This document shows positions 1 through 8,381 of a stretch of 64,000 bases of DNA, piece by piece. Position numbers and translations under genes: made by a program. Each line of letters begins with the position of its first letter. The first letter of the stretch is position 1. The notes under the pieces are model-generated. The model was not told the DNA's origin, did not search any database, and worked only from the letters and a program-made list of their open reading frames with translations. Origin of the DNA: an uncultured Bacteroidales bacterium. Lineage in GTDB: Bacteria; Bacteroidota; Bacteroidia; Bacteroidales; UBA932. Location: positions 124,001-188,000 of the forward strand of contig CAMJHF010000002.1 of assembly GCA_946405435.1 (NCBI GenBank), read 5' to 3'.

Positions 1-1
1 G

Positions 2-889
2 GGAGGCATATGGCTGATTCACAACCTCTCACAGACATATACAGGGGTTGTGAGCGTGTCTGTTGTCGCCCACAGCGGACTAAAGGGGCGCGCGGCTTCC
101 GCCGCCATTGCCGTCCCAGTGAGCGCCCGCTGCTCCGCCACCGGCTTCCGTCTTCTGAGGCTCGGCTATCAGAGGCGTGACGTCCATGTGGTCATCCACG
201 AAGAGGATTTGGTATATGCAGGAGACGACCTCTATACTGTTCCGGCAGCCGAAATGGCAAAGTACTCGGCGGATATTTTCGGCGAGGGCGTGGAACTGGT
301 GACGTTCCTCAACCAGAGCTACACTTTCGAGTTCCAGCCCGAGAATTTCAAGACGGTCCCGGTGCGCCCTGTTTATTCGGTTTCATACAAGCCGCAGTAC
401 ATGGCAGCCGGAGCAATGTCCCTCAGTCCCGACTCCGTAACGGTCTACGGTGACGAGGATAAGCTCGCCCTTGTGGATGAAGTGCTCACCAAGTCATTGA
501 ACTTCAACGACCTCTCAAGGAGCGTCAGCGGCGCGGTAAAGCTTGTCCCGATCAATGGGCTCAGAATGTCCGACACCGACGTTTCATGGTCGCTGAACGT
601 CGTGCGTTACGTCGAACTGCACTCGGATGTGAGCATCGGTGCCAGGAATGTTCCCGCCGATGTGTCATTCTCCGTGTATCCTTCCCGCACTATGGCGTCG
701 TTCAAGTGCCTTTTCCCAGCAAAGACCGACCCGTCAAGCGTGTGTGAATTCTATGTCGACTACGATGAGTTCCTGCAGTCGGAAAGCGGACGCTGCGTCG
801 CCAGGGCTGCAAATATGCCCTCGTATGTCCTGGAGTGGCAGCTCGAGCAGGATATCTTCGACTGCATGGTAAGGGAGGATCCGGAATGA
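2..889 (+). CDS. YbbR/CdaR-like domain protein (5' end outside window)
   Basis: The open frame enters from the left edge (first full codon at base 2), so the N-terminus is missing. The first visible residues (WLIHNLSQTYT, just before base 50) match the usual YbbR start, where a short membrane anchor runs into the first beta-rich repeat. The rest reads as YbbR-type repeats with a PxxVxVYG-like turn (DSVTVYGDEDKL) near base 430. In Firmicutes the YbbR protein CdaR modulates the diadenylate cyclase; in Bacteroidetes a YbbR protein usually sits directly before coaE, as here, and its role is unknown. Its stop overlaps the coaE start in ATGATG. Family assignment is fairly sure, function is not. Confidence 0.75.
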   Translation, partial: GGIWLIHNLSQTYTGVVSVSVVAHSGLKGRAASAAIAVPVSARCSATGFRLLRLGYQRRDVHVVIHEEDLVYAGDDLYTVPAAEMAKYSADIFGEGVELVTFLNQSYTFEFQPENFKTVPVRPVYSVSYKPQYMAAGAMSLSPDSVTVYGDEDKLALVDEVLTKSLNFNDLSRSVSGAVKLVPINGLRMSDTDVSWSLNVVRYVELHSDVSIGARNVPADVSFSVYPSRTMASFKCLFPAKTDPSSVCEFYVDYDEFLQSESGRCVARAANMPSYVLEWQLEQDIFDCMVREDPE

Positions 890-1407
890 TGACGGTGCTG
901 GTGACCGGCCCCATCGGAGGAGGGAAGTCGACGGTCTGTAAATATCTGGAGTCCAAGGGCTTTCCCGTGTATGACTGTGACTCCCGCTGCAAGCTCCTTT
1001 ATGACTCTGTCCCCGGACTCAAGGAGCGGATCGAGTCGGAGTTGGGGATAGCGTTCTCCGAACTCGGCAGGATTTTCAGCGACCATTCTCTCCGGGACCG
1101 GCTGGAGGCTATTGTCTATCCTCTTCTGCTGGAAGACCTGGACCGTTGGAAGGCCGGGCAGCACGGACCTCTGGCATTCATAGAGTCCGCCATCGCTCTG
1201 GACAAGCCGCAGTTCGACGGTAGTTACGACAGCGTGCTTATGATCACGGCCCGCCGTTCGATACGTTTCAAGCGCAACGCCCATGCCCGCGAGCGTGACC
1301 CGCTGCAGACCTTCGACGTTTCGAAAGCTGATTATATTATTTTGAACAATGCCTCTGTCGAGGAACTGTTCGGCAATGTTGACATTTATTTAAAGAAGTT
1401 TATATGA
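886..1407 (+). CDS. coaE: Dephospho-CoA kinase CoaE
   Basis: Last step of coenzyme A synthesis: ATP-dependent phosphorylation of dephospho-CoA at the ribose 3'-OH, in the cytoplasm. The P-loop GPIGGGKST lies at residues 8-16, followed by YDCDSRCKLLYD, the family's conserved D-x-D region, and a C-terminal ADYIILNNAS that matches the usual AD-x-V-I-x-N-x-G/S. At 173 residues it is shorter than most family members (about 195-205); the gap lies between RRSIRFKRNAHARERDP and the ADYII motif, in the lid/CoA-binding part. The ATG at 886 overlaps the stop of the YbbR gene; the ATG at 889 is an alternative. The stop overlaps the next start (ATGA). Confidence 0.9.
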   Translation: MMTVLVTGPIGGGKSTVCKYLESKGFPVYDCDSRCKLLYDSVPGLKERIESELGIAFSELGRIFSDHSLRDRLEAIVYPLLLEDLDRWKAGQHGPLAFIESAIALDKPQFDGSYDSVLMITARRSIRFKRNAHARERDPLQTFDVSKADYIILNNASVEELFGNVDIYLKKFI

Positions 1408-1838
1408 AAACAGATTTGGCAAAAATACTGTCCGTATCAGGACAGCACGGACTTTATCTTTTCGTGGCCCAGTCCCGTCATGGTGCAATCGCAGAGTCTC
1501 TGAGCGACAAGAAACGCACCTCTTTTGACGCCCACAGCCGTATTTCAACCCTTTCAGATATAGCTATTTACACTTCCGAGGGAGAAATGCGCCTCGCCGA
1601 CGTATTCACCGCAATGAAAGAAACTGCGGCAAAAGGCACGGCTGTGCCCGCCCCCAAAGACTCTCCCGAGCAGCTCAAGGCCTTCTTCGCCGAGGCCGTC
1701 CCCAACTACGACGCAGACCGCTTCTACGTGTCCCACATGAAGAAGGTAGTCGAGTGGTATGCCGAGCTTGAGAAGTTCGCCTCGCTGGATTTTGTCACTG
1801 ACGAAGATAGGGAGAAGGAACTTGAGCAAGAAGCTTAA
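1404..1838 (+). CDS. DUF5606 family protein
   Basis: A 144-residue soluble protein starting MKTDLAKILSVSGQHGLYLF and carrying the internal phrases DAHSRISTLSDIAIYT and DADRFYVSHMKKVVEWY, which I recognise from the DUF5606 family found across Bacteroidetes. The fold includes a small N-terminal beta domain and a helical C-terminal half; no enzymatic motif is visible and the function is unknown. It starts within the coaE stop codon (ATGA) and its last 17 bases overlap the start of rimO, so it is translationally coupled on both sides. Confidence 0.8.
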   Translation: MKTDLAKILSVSGQHGLYLFVAQSRHGAIAESLSDKKRTSFDAHSRISTLSDIAIYTSEGEMRLADVFTAMKETAAKGTAVPAPKDSPEQLKAFFAEAVPNYDADRFYVSHMKKVVEWYAELEKFASLDFVTDEDREKELEQEA

Positions 1839-3108
1839 AGTCATAACGCTGGGCTGTTCCAAGAACAGCGTGGATACAGAGCATCTGCTGGCGGCTTTGC
1901 CGGCAGATGATTTTTCCATTGCCGGCGAGGGCGAGCGTCCCGACTATCTGCTCTACAATACCTGCGGATTCATAGGTGACGCCAAGGAAGAATCCATCCA
2001 GGCTGTGCTGGAGGGAGTGGCGGCAAAGGCCAGGGGCGAAGTGGGCAAAGTCGTGGTATTCGGATGTTTGTCTGAGCGCTATTCAGCACAGATGCCGGCG
2101 CTTATCCCCGAGGTCGACGCCTGGTTCGGGGCCCGAGACATGAATCCTCTCCTGCGCTATCTCGGTGCGCCCCCTTCACGGTTCGTCAGGCGTTATCAGG
2201 AGCATCGCCGCGGCTATGCATACCTGAAAATATCCGAGGGGTGCGACAGACGCTGCTCCTATTGTGCGATACCTTTCATCCGCGGAGCGCACCGTTCCGT
2301 TGCTATGGAAGATATAGAAAGCGAGGCCAGACAACTGGTGGCAGAGGGCGTGAGCGAACTCATATTGATCGCCCAGGATTCAACCTACTACGGACTTGAC
2401 CTGTACGGAAAGCGTATGCTTGCACCTCTGCTCAAGCGTCTTTCTGCCATCGATGGCGTAGAGAGGCTGAGGATTCATTACTCCTATCCCGACGACTTCC
2501 CTGAAGACGTGCTTGAGCAGATGGCGGTTAATCCGAAGGTTTGCAAGTATTTGGATATTCCGCTTCAGCATATCTCGGATAAAGTCCTGACCAACATGCA
2601 CCGCCATATAGACGGCTCCCGTACCAGGGCCCTGGTGGAGAGGCTGAGGAGGGAAGTGCCCGGCGTAGTACTCCGCACTACCCTTATCGTAGGCCATCCC
2701 GGCGAGGGGACGGAGGAGTTTGGCGAGCTCCTGGATTTTGTGCGCGAGGCCCGCTTTGAACGGCTCGGCGCATTTGCTTACTCCGAGGAGGAAGGCACAT
2801 GGGGAGCCTCGCACCTTGTGGATTCGGTTCCCGAGCAGGAAAAGCGTCGCCGGCTGGAGGAACTGATGTCCATCCAGGCCGATATATCATTGGCTTTCAA
2901 CCAGTCCCGCGTGGACTCGATTGAGCGTGTCATGGTGGACGACATCGTAAACGGCGCCTATGTGTGCCGGAGCGGTTGGGAAAGCCCCGAGGTGGACGGC
3001 GAGATTCTGGTGAGAACAAATAAAGCCGATGAAAAACTCATCGGCTCCTATATGGATGTGCGCATCGAATCGGCGGACGATTACGATTTAACCGCGGTTC
3101 AGCTCTGA
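1822..3108 (+). CDS. rimO: Ribosomal protein S12 methylthiotransferase RimO
   Basis: Radical SAM enzyme that adds a methylthio group to the conserved Asp of ribosomal protein S12. Domains in order: UPF0004/MTTase domain with the three cluster cysteines C12, C48 and C82; radical SAM core with CDRRCSYC at residues 141-148; C-terminal TRAM domain from about residue 365. I chose the TTG at 1822 because it gives the expected N-terminus (LSKKLKVITLGCSKNS) and is preceded by GGAGAAGG at 1811-1818, one of the few good Shine-Dalgarno sites here. The 3' end overlaps the convergent glpC by 21 bases. Confidence 0.95.
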   Translation: MSKKLKVITLGCSKNSVDTEHLLAALPADDFSIAGEGERPDYLLYNTCGFIGDAKEESIQAVLEGVAAKARGEVGKVVVFGCLSERYSAQMPALIPEVDAWFGARDMNPLLRYLGAPPSRFVRRYQEHRRGYAYLKISEGCDRRCSYCAIPFIRGAHRSVAMEDIESEARQLVAEGVSELILIAQDSTYYGLDLYGKRMLAPLLKRLSAIDGVERLRIHYSYPDDFPEDVLEQMAVNPKVCKYLDIPLQHISDKVLTNMHRHIDGSRTRALVERLRREVPGVVLRTTLIVGHPGEGTEEFGELLDFVREARFERLGAFAYSEEEGTWGASHLVDSVPEQEKRRRLEELMSIQADISLAFNQSRVDSIERVMVDDIVNGAYVCRSGWESPEVDGEILVRTNKADEKLIGSYMDVRIESADDYDLTAVQL

Positions 3109-4329
3109 AGTCTTTTCCAGGTCAAGAGCCTCTGCAAGTATGCTGACTGGGTTCTTGACCGGCACTCCTGTCGACATCTCGATCTGCCATTTGCAGGTCT
3201 CGCATTCGCATGCTACGAATTCAGGTGCCGCAGCGGCGATATCGTCGAACAGGGGTTTGCCTATCATCTGCGACACTTTGTAGTTCTCTTTCTTGAATCC
3301 ATAGGTGCCTGCTATGCCGCAGCAGTTGCTTTCGAGCTCTGTCAGCTGCAAGCCAGGAATCATCTTGAGCAATTCAAGCGTGAATATGCCGAGTCCCAGT
3401 CGTTCCTGGTGGCAGGGGCAGTGGTAGGCGGCGCGGGCTTTCCATCCTTCTTTCCAGACGGGTTTGACTTTACCGGACGCGATGGCCTTGTAGAGAAACT
3501 GCTCCACCAGGCTGATATGGTCTTTGACGTCGGCGTTGTCCACCTTGAGGAGTTCGGGGTATTCCTCCATGAGGGTCATAGTGCAAGTTGTGGAGACGGT
3601 CACTATGTCGCGCCCCTGGGCAACTGATTTGCGGAATGATGCGATATTGGTCCTGGCGTCGCGCGTAGCGGCCGGGATCATGCCGTTGGCAATCTTGGCA
3701 ACGCCGCAGCAGCGCTCTTTTTCGAGCAGGTTCACTCCATATCCGAAGGCATTCATAACAGCCACGAAGTCCTTGCCGAGCTGGGGATAGTTGTAGTTGG
3801 CGTAGCAGCCGTGGAAATAGCTGATTTGCCTGGGGAACGAGGCCTGGGATGCCGCTGCGTTTTTCTTGAACCAGCTGACGAAGGTCTGGGAGGAATACTT
3901 GGGGAGCGTTCTCCGGTGGTCTATTCCCAGGGTGAAATCCAGCACGCCTTTGACGGGCTTGAGCCCGAGGGTGAAGTTGACCACGGGAGCAAAAGCACCT
4001 GCCACAGGCCCCATCTGGTCCGTGCTGGCAAGCATTATGTCCCTTAGTTTCGGCGCCTGGCGCGAAAAGTCGATGCGCGCCTGCTGGATGAGGTCTGCGA
4101 TGCGGACACCGGAAGGGCAAGCCACTTCGCAGCGCTTGCAGTTGAGGCAGTACTTGAGCGAATCATCGAAGAAGATGCCGTTCTTGAGCCTGTAACGCTC
4201 GCCGTCGGGGCCGGAGCGCTTTGGACCGGCGTAGGCGGGATTGTTCTTCATCACCGGGCAGACAGTCTCGCAAAGCGAGCACTTCTGGCACTGCTCGAAA
4301 TTGTTTGCGCTGATATTTCTCTCCTGCAT
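3088..4329 (-). CDS. glpC: Anaerobic glycerol-3-phosphate dehydrogenase subunit C
   Basis: Membrane-associated electron-transfer subunit that passes electrons from the GlpAB flavoproteins to menaquinone. Two 4Fe-4S ferredoxin motifs are visible near the N-terminus (CQKCSLCETVCPV and CLNCKRCEVACPSG), followed by two CCG domains (CCGVAKIANG and CCGIAGTYG) as in heterodisulfide reductase D-like proteins. Length 413 is normal. It is the last gene of glpA-glpB-glpC, two bases after glpB. No transmembrane helix is evident, as expected for GlpC. Its last 21 bases overlap rimO on the other strand and no terminator separates them. Confidence 0.95.
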   Translation of the reverse strand: MQERNISANNFEQCQKCSLCETVCPVMKNNPAYAGPKRSGPDGERYRLKNGIFFDDSLKYCLNCKRCEVACPSGVRIADLIQQARIDFSRQAPKLRDIMLASTDQMGPVAGAFAPVVNFTLGLKPVKGVLDFTLGIDHRRTLPKYSSQTFVSWFKKNAAASQASFPRQISYFHGCYANYNYPQLGKDFVAVMNAFGYGVNLLEKERCCGVAKIANGMIPAATRDARTNIASFRKSVAQGRDIVTVSTTCTMTLMEEYPELLKVDNADVKDHISLVEQFLYKAIASGKVKPVWKEGWKARAAYHCPCHQERLGLGIFTLELLKMIPGLQLTELESNCCGIAGTYGFKKENYKVSQMIGKPLFDDIAAAAPEFVACECETCKWQIEMSTGVPVKNPVSILAEALDLEKTSELNRG

Positions 4330-4331
4330 GA

Positions 4332-4910
4332 TTATATCCTCCTGATTGATTTCACGGCCTCGAGAGCGCTGAGGCGTATGCGGTCGGTGGCGTCCGACTG
4401 CGAACTGCTTATGCCGCAGAGGACTTCGCCGACAGGGTAGAGATTGTCGACGGTCTCGCCGTCCTTGAGGGCTTTGCCTTCTTTGGCAATGACGCCGAAG
4501 TCCAGGAACCGCTGGGGAGCGGAGAACGACGGGTCGAACCAGGTCGAACGGTCTTTGTCGTATTGGACGTCAAGCCCGAACAAGGGCTCGTAGACGCAGT
4601 CCATATCGGCGACAAGCCCGCGGGAGAAGTATTTCCCGGTGGCCAGGATGAAATTGTCTGCTTCCAACGAGACGTCGCCCAGCTTCTGGGTGGTGACGCT
4701 TTGGAGGCGCCCGTCCTTGAAAGTGCCTCCGGTTACCGAATCACCATTAAGCAATGTGCCGCCGGCTGTCTTGAATTCGCGTGCGGAAGGGTTGTGCAAA
4801 GACAGTCCTTCGGAAACCACGGCGCACTTGAGCCCGGATTTCTGGAGCTCGGTGGCGGCGGTCATTCCGGCCAGTCCGCCCCCTATAATAACAACGTCAA
4901 ATTTCATCAT
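4332..4910 (-). CDS. glpB: Anaerobic glycerol-3-phosphate dehydrogenase subunit B, compact form
   Basis: FAD-dependent subunit of the GlpABC complex. The N-terminus FDVVIIGGGLAGMTAA is a Rossmann dinucleotide-binding motif, and the C-terminal half (ATGKYFSRGLVADMD, EPLFGLDVQYD, NLYPVGEVLCG) matches the C-terminal half of E. coli GlpB closely. At 192 residues it is less than half of the E. coli protein (about 419): the central segment after the first beta-alpha-beta unit is absent. There is no frameshift and no missing DNA, since the gene abuts glpA (14-base overlap) and glpC (2-base gap). Start taken at the first ATG of an ATGATG pair; ATG at 4907 is equally possible. Confidence 0.85.
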   Translation of the reverse strand: MMKFDVVIIGGGLAGMTAATELQKSGLKCAVVSEGLSLHNPSAREFKTAGGTLLNGDSVTGGTFKDGRLQSVTTQKLGDVSLEADNFILATGKYFSRGLVADMDCVYEPLFGLDVQYDKDRSTWFDPSFSAPQRFLDFGVIAKEGKALKDGETVDNLYPVGEVLCGISSSQSDATDRIRLSALEAVKSIRRI

Positions 4911-6525
4911 AGGAATACGGCTTCTCAAATTTGTAAACTCTCTGCATGAACTCCATCTCGCGGAGCGTGTCGCCCCAGCCTACTGCGCGCATGCCTTTCC
5001 AGCGTTCGTCCAGATAGTCGGCTGCAAGCTTGGGAGCGGCTGACGGGTCTCCCAGCGCTTCTGCAAGCGCCTTGGCGGCCTTGCGTATGCACAGGGTGCC
5101 CTGGCAGGTGCCCATGCCGACGCGGGTGCGGCGCCTCAGGTCCTCGAGGTTGCGGACGCCGAGTTCCTTGACGGCATATTTGATCTCTGCGAGCGTCACG
5201 TTCTCGCATTCGCACACCAGCTGCTTGTCGGCTTCCGACTCGAAGTGAATCTTGCCTACGAGGTCGCCCTGGCGGCCTGCGGCACTCTTCTGCCCAAGCG
5301 TGGGCTTGCCTTCGAAGCGCTTGCTGTTGGTCTGGATGCGCCCGTCGACGGAACCGGGAAGGGGAGTGTCGGCGGTCTGGCAGGACTTGTTCACTCCGAG
5401 TTTGCTGCAGACCGCGTCCGTGGCAAGTTCGGCCATCAGACGGTATGTCATGAGTTTGCCGCCCGTGATGCTCACGAAACCCTTGACGCCGTCGCGGGTC
5501 TCATGGTCGAGACACACGATTCCGCGGCTGATGCTGCGGCCTGTCGGGTCGGAGTCGTCGGCAACAAGGGGCCGGACGCCGGCGTAGGCGCGGAGGATGC
5601 GGGTAGTGGCGAGGGCCGGGCACAGGGCGCAGCCTTCGCGGAGAAGCAGACGGACCTCGTCCGGAGTGACTTCCATGTTGTCGCATTCCTCGAAAGGTAC
5701 CTTGGTGGAGGTTGTTCCGATCACGGTAACCGAATCGCCGGGTACCAGGATGTCGCCGTCGGCAGATTTGCGGCAGCGGTTGATGACTACATTGTTGACC
5801 CTGTGTCCGAAAACCAGCAGGGCGCCCTTGGCCGGGTACATTCCGATGTTGATTCCTGCCTTCTGGGCGACACCGTGCCCCCAGATGCCAGCGGCATTGA
5901 CGGTGACAGGCGCCCTGTATTCGGCCTTGACGCCGGTGCGGGTGTCGAGGACCTTTACGCCGAGGATGGTGTCTCCTTCGCGTATGAAGTCAAGGAATTC
6001 GGTGTAAACCAGTATTTTGGCTCCGTGCAGGGCGGCGTCGGTGACATTGGCGGTGCACAGACGGAACGGGTCTACCGAGCCGTCCGGGACGACCACTGCG
6101 CCTATGAGGGCAGGATTGACGGAGGGTTCCATGCTCTTTGCCTCGGCGGGGGAGATCGCCCGGGCCTCTATGCCTGCCTTGTTGCAGGCTTCCAGGAACT
6201 TTTTCTGGTAGTCGAGGCCGAATCCGGCATCTTCGTCTTCGGGAAGGGTTATGAAAAGTCCTCCTGTGTCCTCGACGCAGTTGGAGGCGATGGAACGGAG
6301 GATTTTGTTCTCACGGATGCACTCTTCGGCGGATTCGCTGTCTTTCACGGCATAGCGGGCGCCGGAGTGAAGCAGGCCGTGGTTTCTGCCTGTTGCGCCT
6401 GTGGCTATGTCGCCGCGTTCTATGAGCAGGACCTTGAGTCCGCGCATGGCACAGTCGCGGGCCGTTCCCGCTCCTGTTATACCTCCGCCGATGATGATAA
6501 CGTCAAAGTCTTTGTTGTCTGGCAT
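4897..6525 (-). CDS. glpA: Anaerobic glycerol-3-phosphate dehydrogenase subunit A
   Basis: Catalytic flavoprotein that oxidises sn-glycerol-3-phosphate to dihydroxyacetone phosphate. FAD motif IIIGGGITGAGTA at residues 9-21, a DAO-type domain to about residue 380, then a BFD-like [2Fe-2S] domain with CECENVTLAEIKYA and GMGTCQGTLC. The 542-residue length matches GlpA of E. coli. I use the ATG at 6525 (MPDNKDFDVI); a longer frame upstream would run into rnpB. No TAnnTTTG box lies in the 25 bases between rnpB and this start, so transcription may come through rnpB or from a promoter I cannot see. Confidence 0.95.
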   Translation of the reverse strand: MPDNKDFDVIIIGGGITGAGTARDCAMRGLKVLLIERGDIATGATGRNHGLLHSGARYAVKDSESAEECIRENKILRSIASNCVEDTGGLFITLPEDEDAGFGLDYQKKFLEACNKAGIEARAISPAEAKSMEPSVNPALIGAVVVPDGSVDPFRLCTANVTDAALHGAKILVYTEFLDFIREGDTILGVKVLDTRTGVKAEYRAPVTVNAAGIWGHGVAQKAGINIGMYPAKGALLVFGHRVNNVVINRCRKSADGDILVPGDSVTVIGTTSTKVPFEECDNMEVTPDEVRLLLREGCALCPALATTRILRAYAGVRPLVADDSDPTGRSISRGIVCLDHETRDGVKGFVSITGGKLMTYRLMAELATDAVCSKLGVNKSCQTADTPLPGSVDGRIQTNSKRFEGKPTLGQKSAAGRQGDLVGKIHFESEADKQLVCECENVTLAEIKYAVKELGVRNLEDLRRRTRVGMGTCQGTLCIRKAAKALAEALGDPSAAPKLAADYLDERWKGMRAVGWGDTLREMEFMQRVYKFEKPYSYDEI

Positions 6526-6550
6526 ATTGTTTTGTGTTTCAATTGCTTGC

Positions 6551-6862
6551 AAAAAAGGTGGAACCGTAAGCCGGTTTCTGTTCATTCTGCCATTTATCTA
6601 CGCAACCTACCCCCCGGCATCAGGCGGGCCGCCCTCGACTGCCGGTATATTTGGTCTTGCAGACCCTGGTGCCGTACCCGCACCGCATCGCTGCGGGGCG
6701 TCGTGAGCTCTTGCCTCGCGTTTTCACCCTTGCCATAAATGGCGGTTGTTTTCTGTTACGGCTTCCGTAAGGTTACCCCTACCTGCGCTTTCCGCAGCAG
6801 GGTGCCCTGCTCTGTCCGGACTTTCCTCGGCATTGCTGCCGCGGCAGATCGTTCCACCTTAA
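6551..6862 (-). ncRNA. rnpB: RNase P RNA, bacterial type A-like
   Basis: Catalytic RNA of ribonuclease P, which trims the 5' leader of tRNA precursors. Read on the minus strand it begins AAGGTGGAAC and ends GTTCCACCTT, which pair as helix P1 (6851-6860 with 6555-6564). The two most conserved blocks are present: GAGGAAAGTCCGGAC (6828-6814) and ACAGAAACCGGCTTAC (6581-6566), the sequences that form the P4 catalytic core. The terminal P1 strand runs into a T run (6556-6551), so P1 plus U-tract probably also ends transcription. A TAnnTTTG box at 6869-6876 places the start at about 6862. Ends are accurate to a few bases. Confidence 0.95.
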
Positions 6863-6868
6863 AACATA

Positions 6869-6876
6869 CAAAGATA
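6869..6876 (-). promoter_or_regulatory. -7 promoter box of rnpB (TATCTTTG)
   Basis: Perfect match to the Bacteroidetes TAnnTTTG -7 element, about 7 bases before the 5' end of RNase P RNA. Lies 23 bases from the divergent box at 6900-6907. Confidence 0.8.
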
Positions 6877-6899
6877 GTGAAAAAATGAATTAATTATTG

Positions 6900-6907
6900 T
6901 ATTTTTG
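6900..6907 (+). promoter_or_regulatory. -7 promoter box of the LysR-type HTH gene (TATTTTTG)
   Basis: TAnnTTTG element ending 15 bases before the ATG at 6923; predicted leader about 12 bases. Confidence 0.75.
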
Positions 6908-6922
6908 TGCCTGCAGACCATT

Positions 6923-7285
6923 ATGAGCGACAACAAACTCAAAATATTCGTGACGGTGGTCAGGACCGGAAGTTTCACCGCGGCAGCCCACAAGTTGGGA
7001 TGCAGTCAGCCATCAATCAGCCAGAACATACTCCAACTGGAAACGGAAGCGGGCGGTCAGCTGCTGGAACGCTCCAGGGGCGAGGTGCACCTAACTCCAA
7101 AGGGCGAACGCTTCTACAAATACGCAGAACGGATACTTGACCTCTACCGCCGGCTCGAACTCGAGATGAACGGCGGGGAAGTCCAGCCCGATGATGTACT
7201 TCTGGATCTCGGCTCGGGAAACACCGCAGAGGTGGGCGTACGTGACGGCAAGATTGAAATAACTTTGAAATCTGCAAATAATTAG
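6923..7285 (+). CDS. LysR-type winged helix-turn-helix protein lacking an effector domain
   Basis: The first 60 residues are a clear LysR-family DNA-binding domain: KLKIFVTVVRTGSFTAAA, then the recognition helix SQPSISQNILQLE and the wing LLERSRGEVHLTPKGERFY. After a short helix (YAERILDLYRRLELEMNGG), which in LysR proteins makes the dimer, only about 35 residues follow and end at residue 120. The roughly 200-residue substrate-binding domain of normal LysR regulators is absent, and the next 46 bases are promoter DNA, so it is not a frameshifted remnant. Its stop codon touches the promoter of the porin-pot operon, which makes that operon the most likely target. ModE-type HTH proteins are an alternative relative. 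Confidence 0.75.
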   Translation: MSDNKLKIFVTVVRTGSFTAAAHKLGCSQPSISQNILQLETEAGGQLLERSRGEVHLTPKGERFYKYAERILDLYRRLELEMNGGEVQPDDVLLDLGSGNTAEVGVRDGKIEITLKSANN

Positions 7286-7293
7286 TATCTTTG
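7286..7293 (+). promoter_or_regulatory. -7 promoter box of the porin-potABCD operon (TATCTTTG)
   Basis: TAnnTTTG element immediately after the HTH gene's stop codon, with TTTG at 7264-7267 as a possible -33 element (18-base spacing). Leader of roughly 35 bases before ATG 7332. Confidence 0.8.
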
Positions 7294-7331
7294 CACCGCA
7301 AGTTTAACTAAAATCTTTTTTATGGGTAGAA

Positions 7332-8378
7332 ATGAAGAAACTGCTACTATTTTTTGCAGCATTGCTGCCTTGCTTCCTTGCATACTCGCAAGAGGCTGAC
7401 GGCACCGGCAGGTATGTCGATGTGCAGATTATTCCCCGCTTTGAATTCAATCCTTATTTTACGCCCGGCCAGTCCGGTGACGGCTCGAGCGGGTACTCCT
7501 TCGGCAATTCTTCTATTTATACTCTTGTAGAGGGCGCTTTTTCCGAGCACGTTTCCTACACAATCAGCAATCACTGGCTCAAGACCACTTTCGGCGGATG
7601 GGACGAGACCGCGGACCTGTACAGGACCACGCTGTATTCCAATACTACCAACTGGGTGGATATCGCAACCGTGGATTTCAATTTCGGCAACTGGACCTTT
7701 ACGTTAGGCAAGGACTGTATGGCCACGGGCGGCTTTGAGTATGACGCCTGGGACGTTGACGTAGACTATATGCTCGTCGGCGACAAAACCATTCTGGCTT
7801 CATATCTGTGGAACAATCTGCCCTCATACCAGTGGGGAGGCAAGGTGGCCTATTCTATCCAGGACCATACGACCTTGGCGCTCCAGATGACCACCTCGCC
7901 TTTCGGTGAACGCCCCTTTGTGAGCGGTCTGTACAGCTATTCAGCCCAGTGGAACGGAAACTACGGCCCCCTGTCCAATATCTGGTCCGCTTCCGCCATC
8001 CAGCGTCAGGACGGAGGGTTTGAATGGCTCGTATCGCTTTCACAGAGAGTGGAGCTCGGAGATTTCACCCTCGGCCTGGACTGGTACAATATGGTGGATG
8101 TGGATTATGACGATGACGATTGCCCTACGGATCTTCTGAAGGGCAATACCATACGTCCCGTTCTGTCCTACAGCCCGTCCGAAAAGTTCGACCTTGGAGC
8201 TGCGGTCAACATTTATACCCGCATGGGCGCCCTGTACGACCTTAATGCAGGCGCGTTTTTCCACTATTATCCTCTTGAGAACATTCAGTTGCACGCCACC
8301 GTGGGCTGGGACAAGAACACCGCCGCACTTGCGGCGATGGCCGGTTTAAAAGTTAACCTGCACATCTTTCAACGTTAG
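7332..8378 (+). CDS. Outer-membrane beta-barrel porin linked to polyamine uptake
   Basis: 348 residues with a Sec signal peptide (MKKLLLFFAALLPCFLAYSQ). The mature part alternates hydrophobic and polar residues in short strands rich in W, Y, G and N separated by acidic loops (for example YDDDDCPTDLL), and ends on a strand finishing HIFQR; this is the look of a 14-18-strand barrel. I cannot name the exact family; it resembles porins of the phosphate-selective/DcaP kind. It is the first gene of the operon and stops three bases before potA, so I infer that it carries polyamines or a related cation across the outer membrane. The acidic loops fit a cationic substrate, but that is inference. Confidence 0.7.
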   Translation: MKKLLLFFAALLPCFLAYSQEADGTGRYVDVQIIPRFEFNPYFTPGQSGDGSSGYSFGNSSIYTLVEGAFSEHVSYTISNHWLKTTFGGWDETADLYRTTLYSNTTNWVDIATVDFNFGNWTFTLGKDCMATGGFEYDAWDVDVDYMLVGDKTILASYLWNNLPSYQWGGKVAYSIQDHTTLALQMTTSPFGERPFVSGLYSYSAQWNGNYGPLSNIWSASAIQRQDGGFEWLVSLSQRVELGDFTLGLDWYNMVDVDYDDDDCPTDLLKGNTIRPVLSYSPSEKFDLGAAVNIYTRMGALYDLNAGAFFHYYPLENIQLHATVGWDKNTAALAAMAGLKVNLHIFQR

Positions 8379-8381
8379 TCG

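Noticed and set aside
5245..6738. 497-codon open frame on the plus strand across glpA and rnpB
   Set aside because: It is antisense to well-conserved glpA and runs through rnpB; long antisense frames are common in G+C-rich coding DNA. The translation has no family resemblance.
6923..7285. Idea that the LysR-type gene is a frameshifted full-length regulator
   Set aside because: The bases after the stop are a promoter and then the porin gene; no effector-domain remnant exists in any frame.
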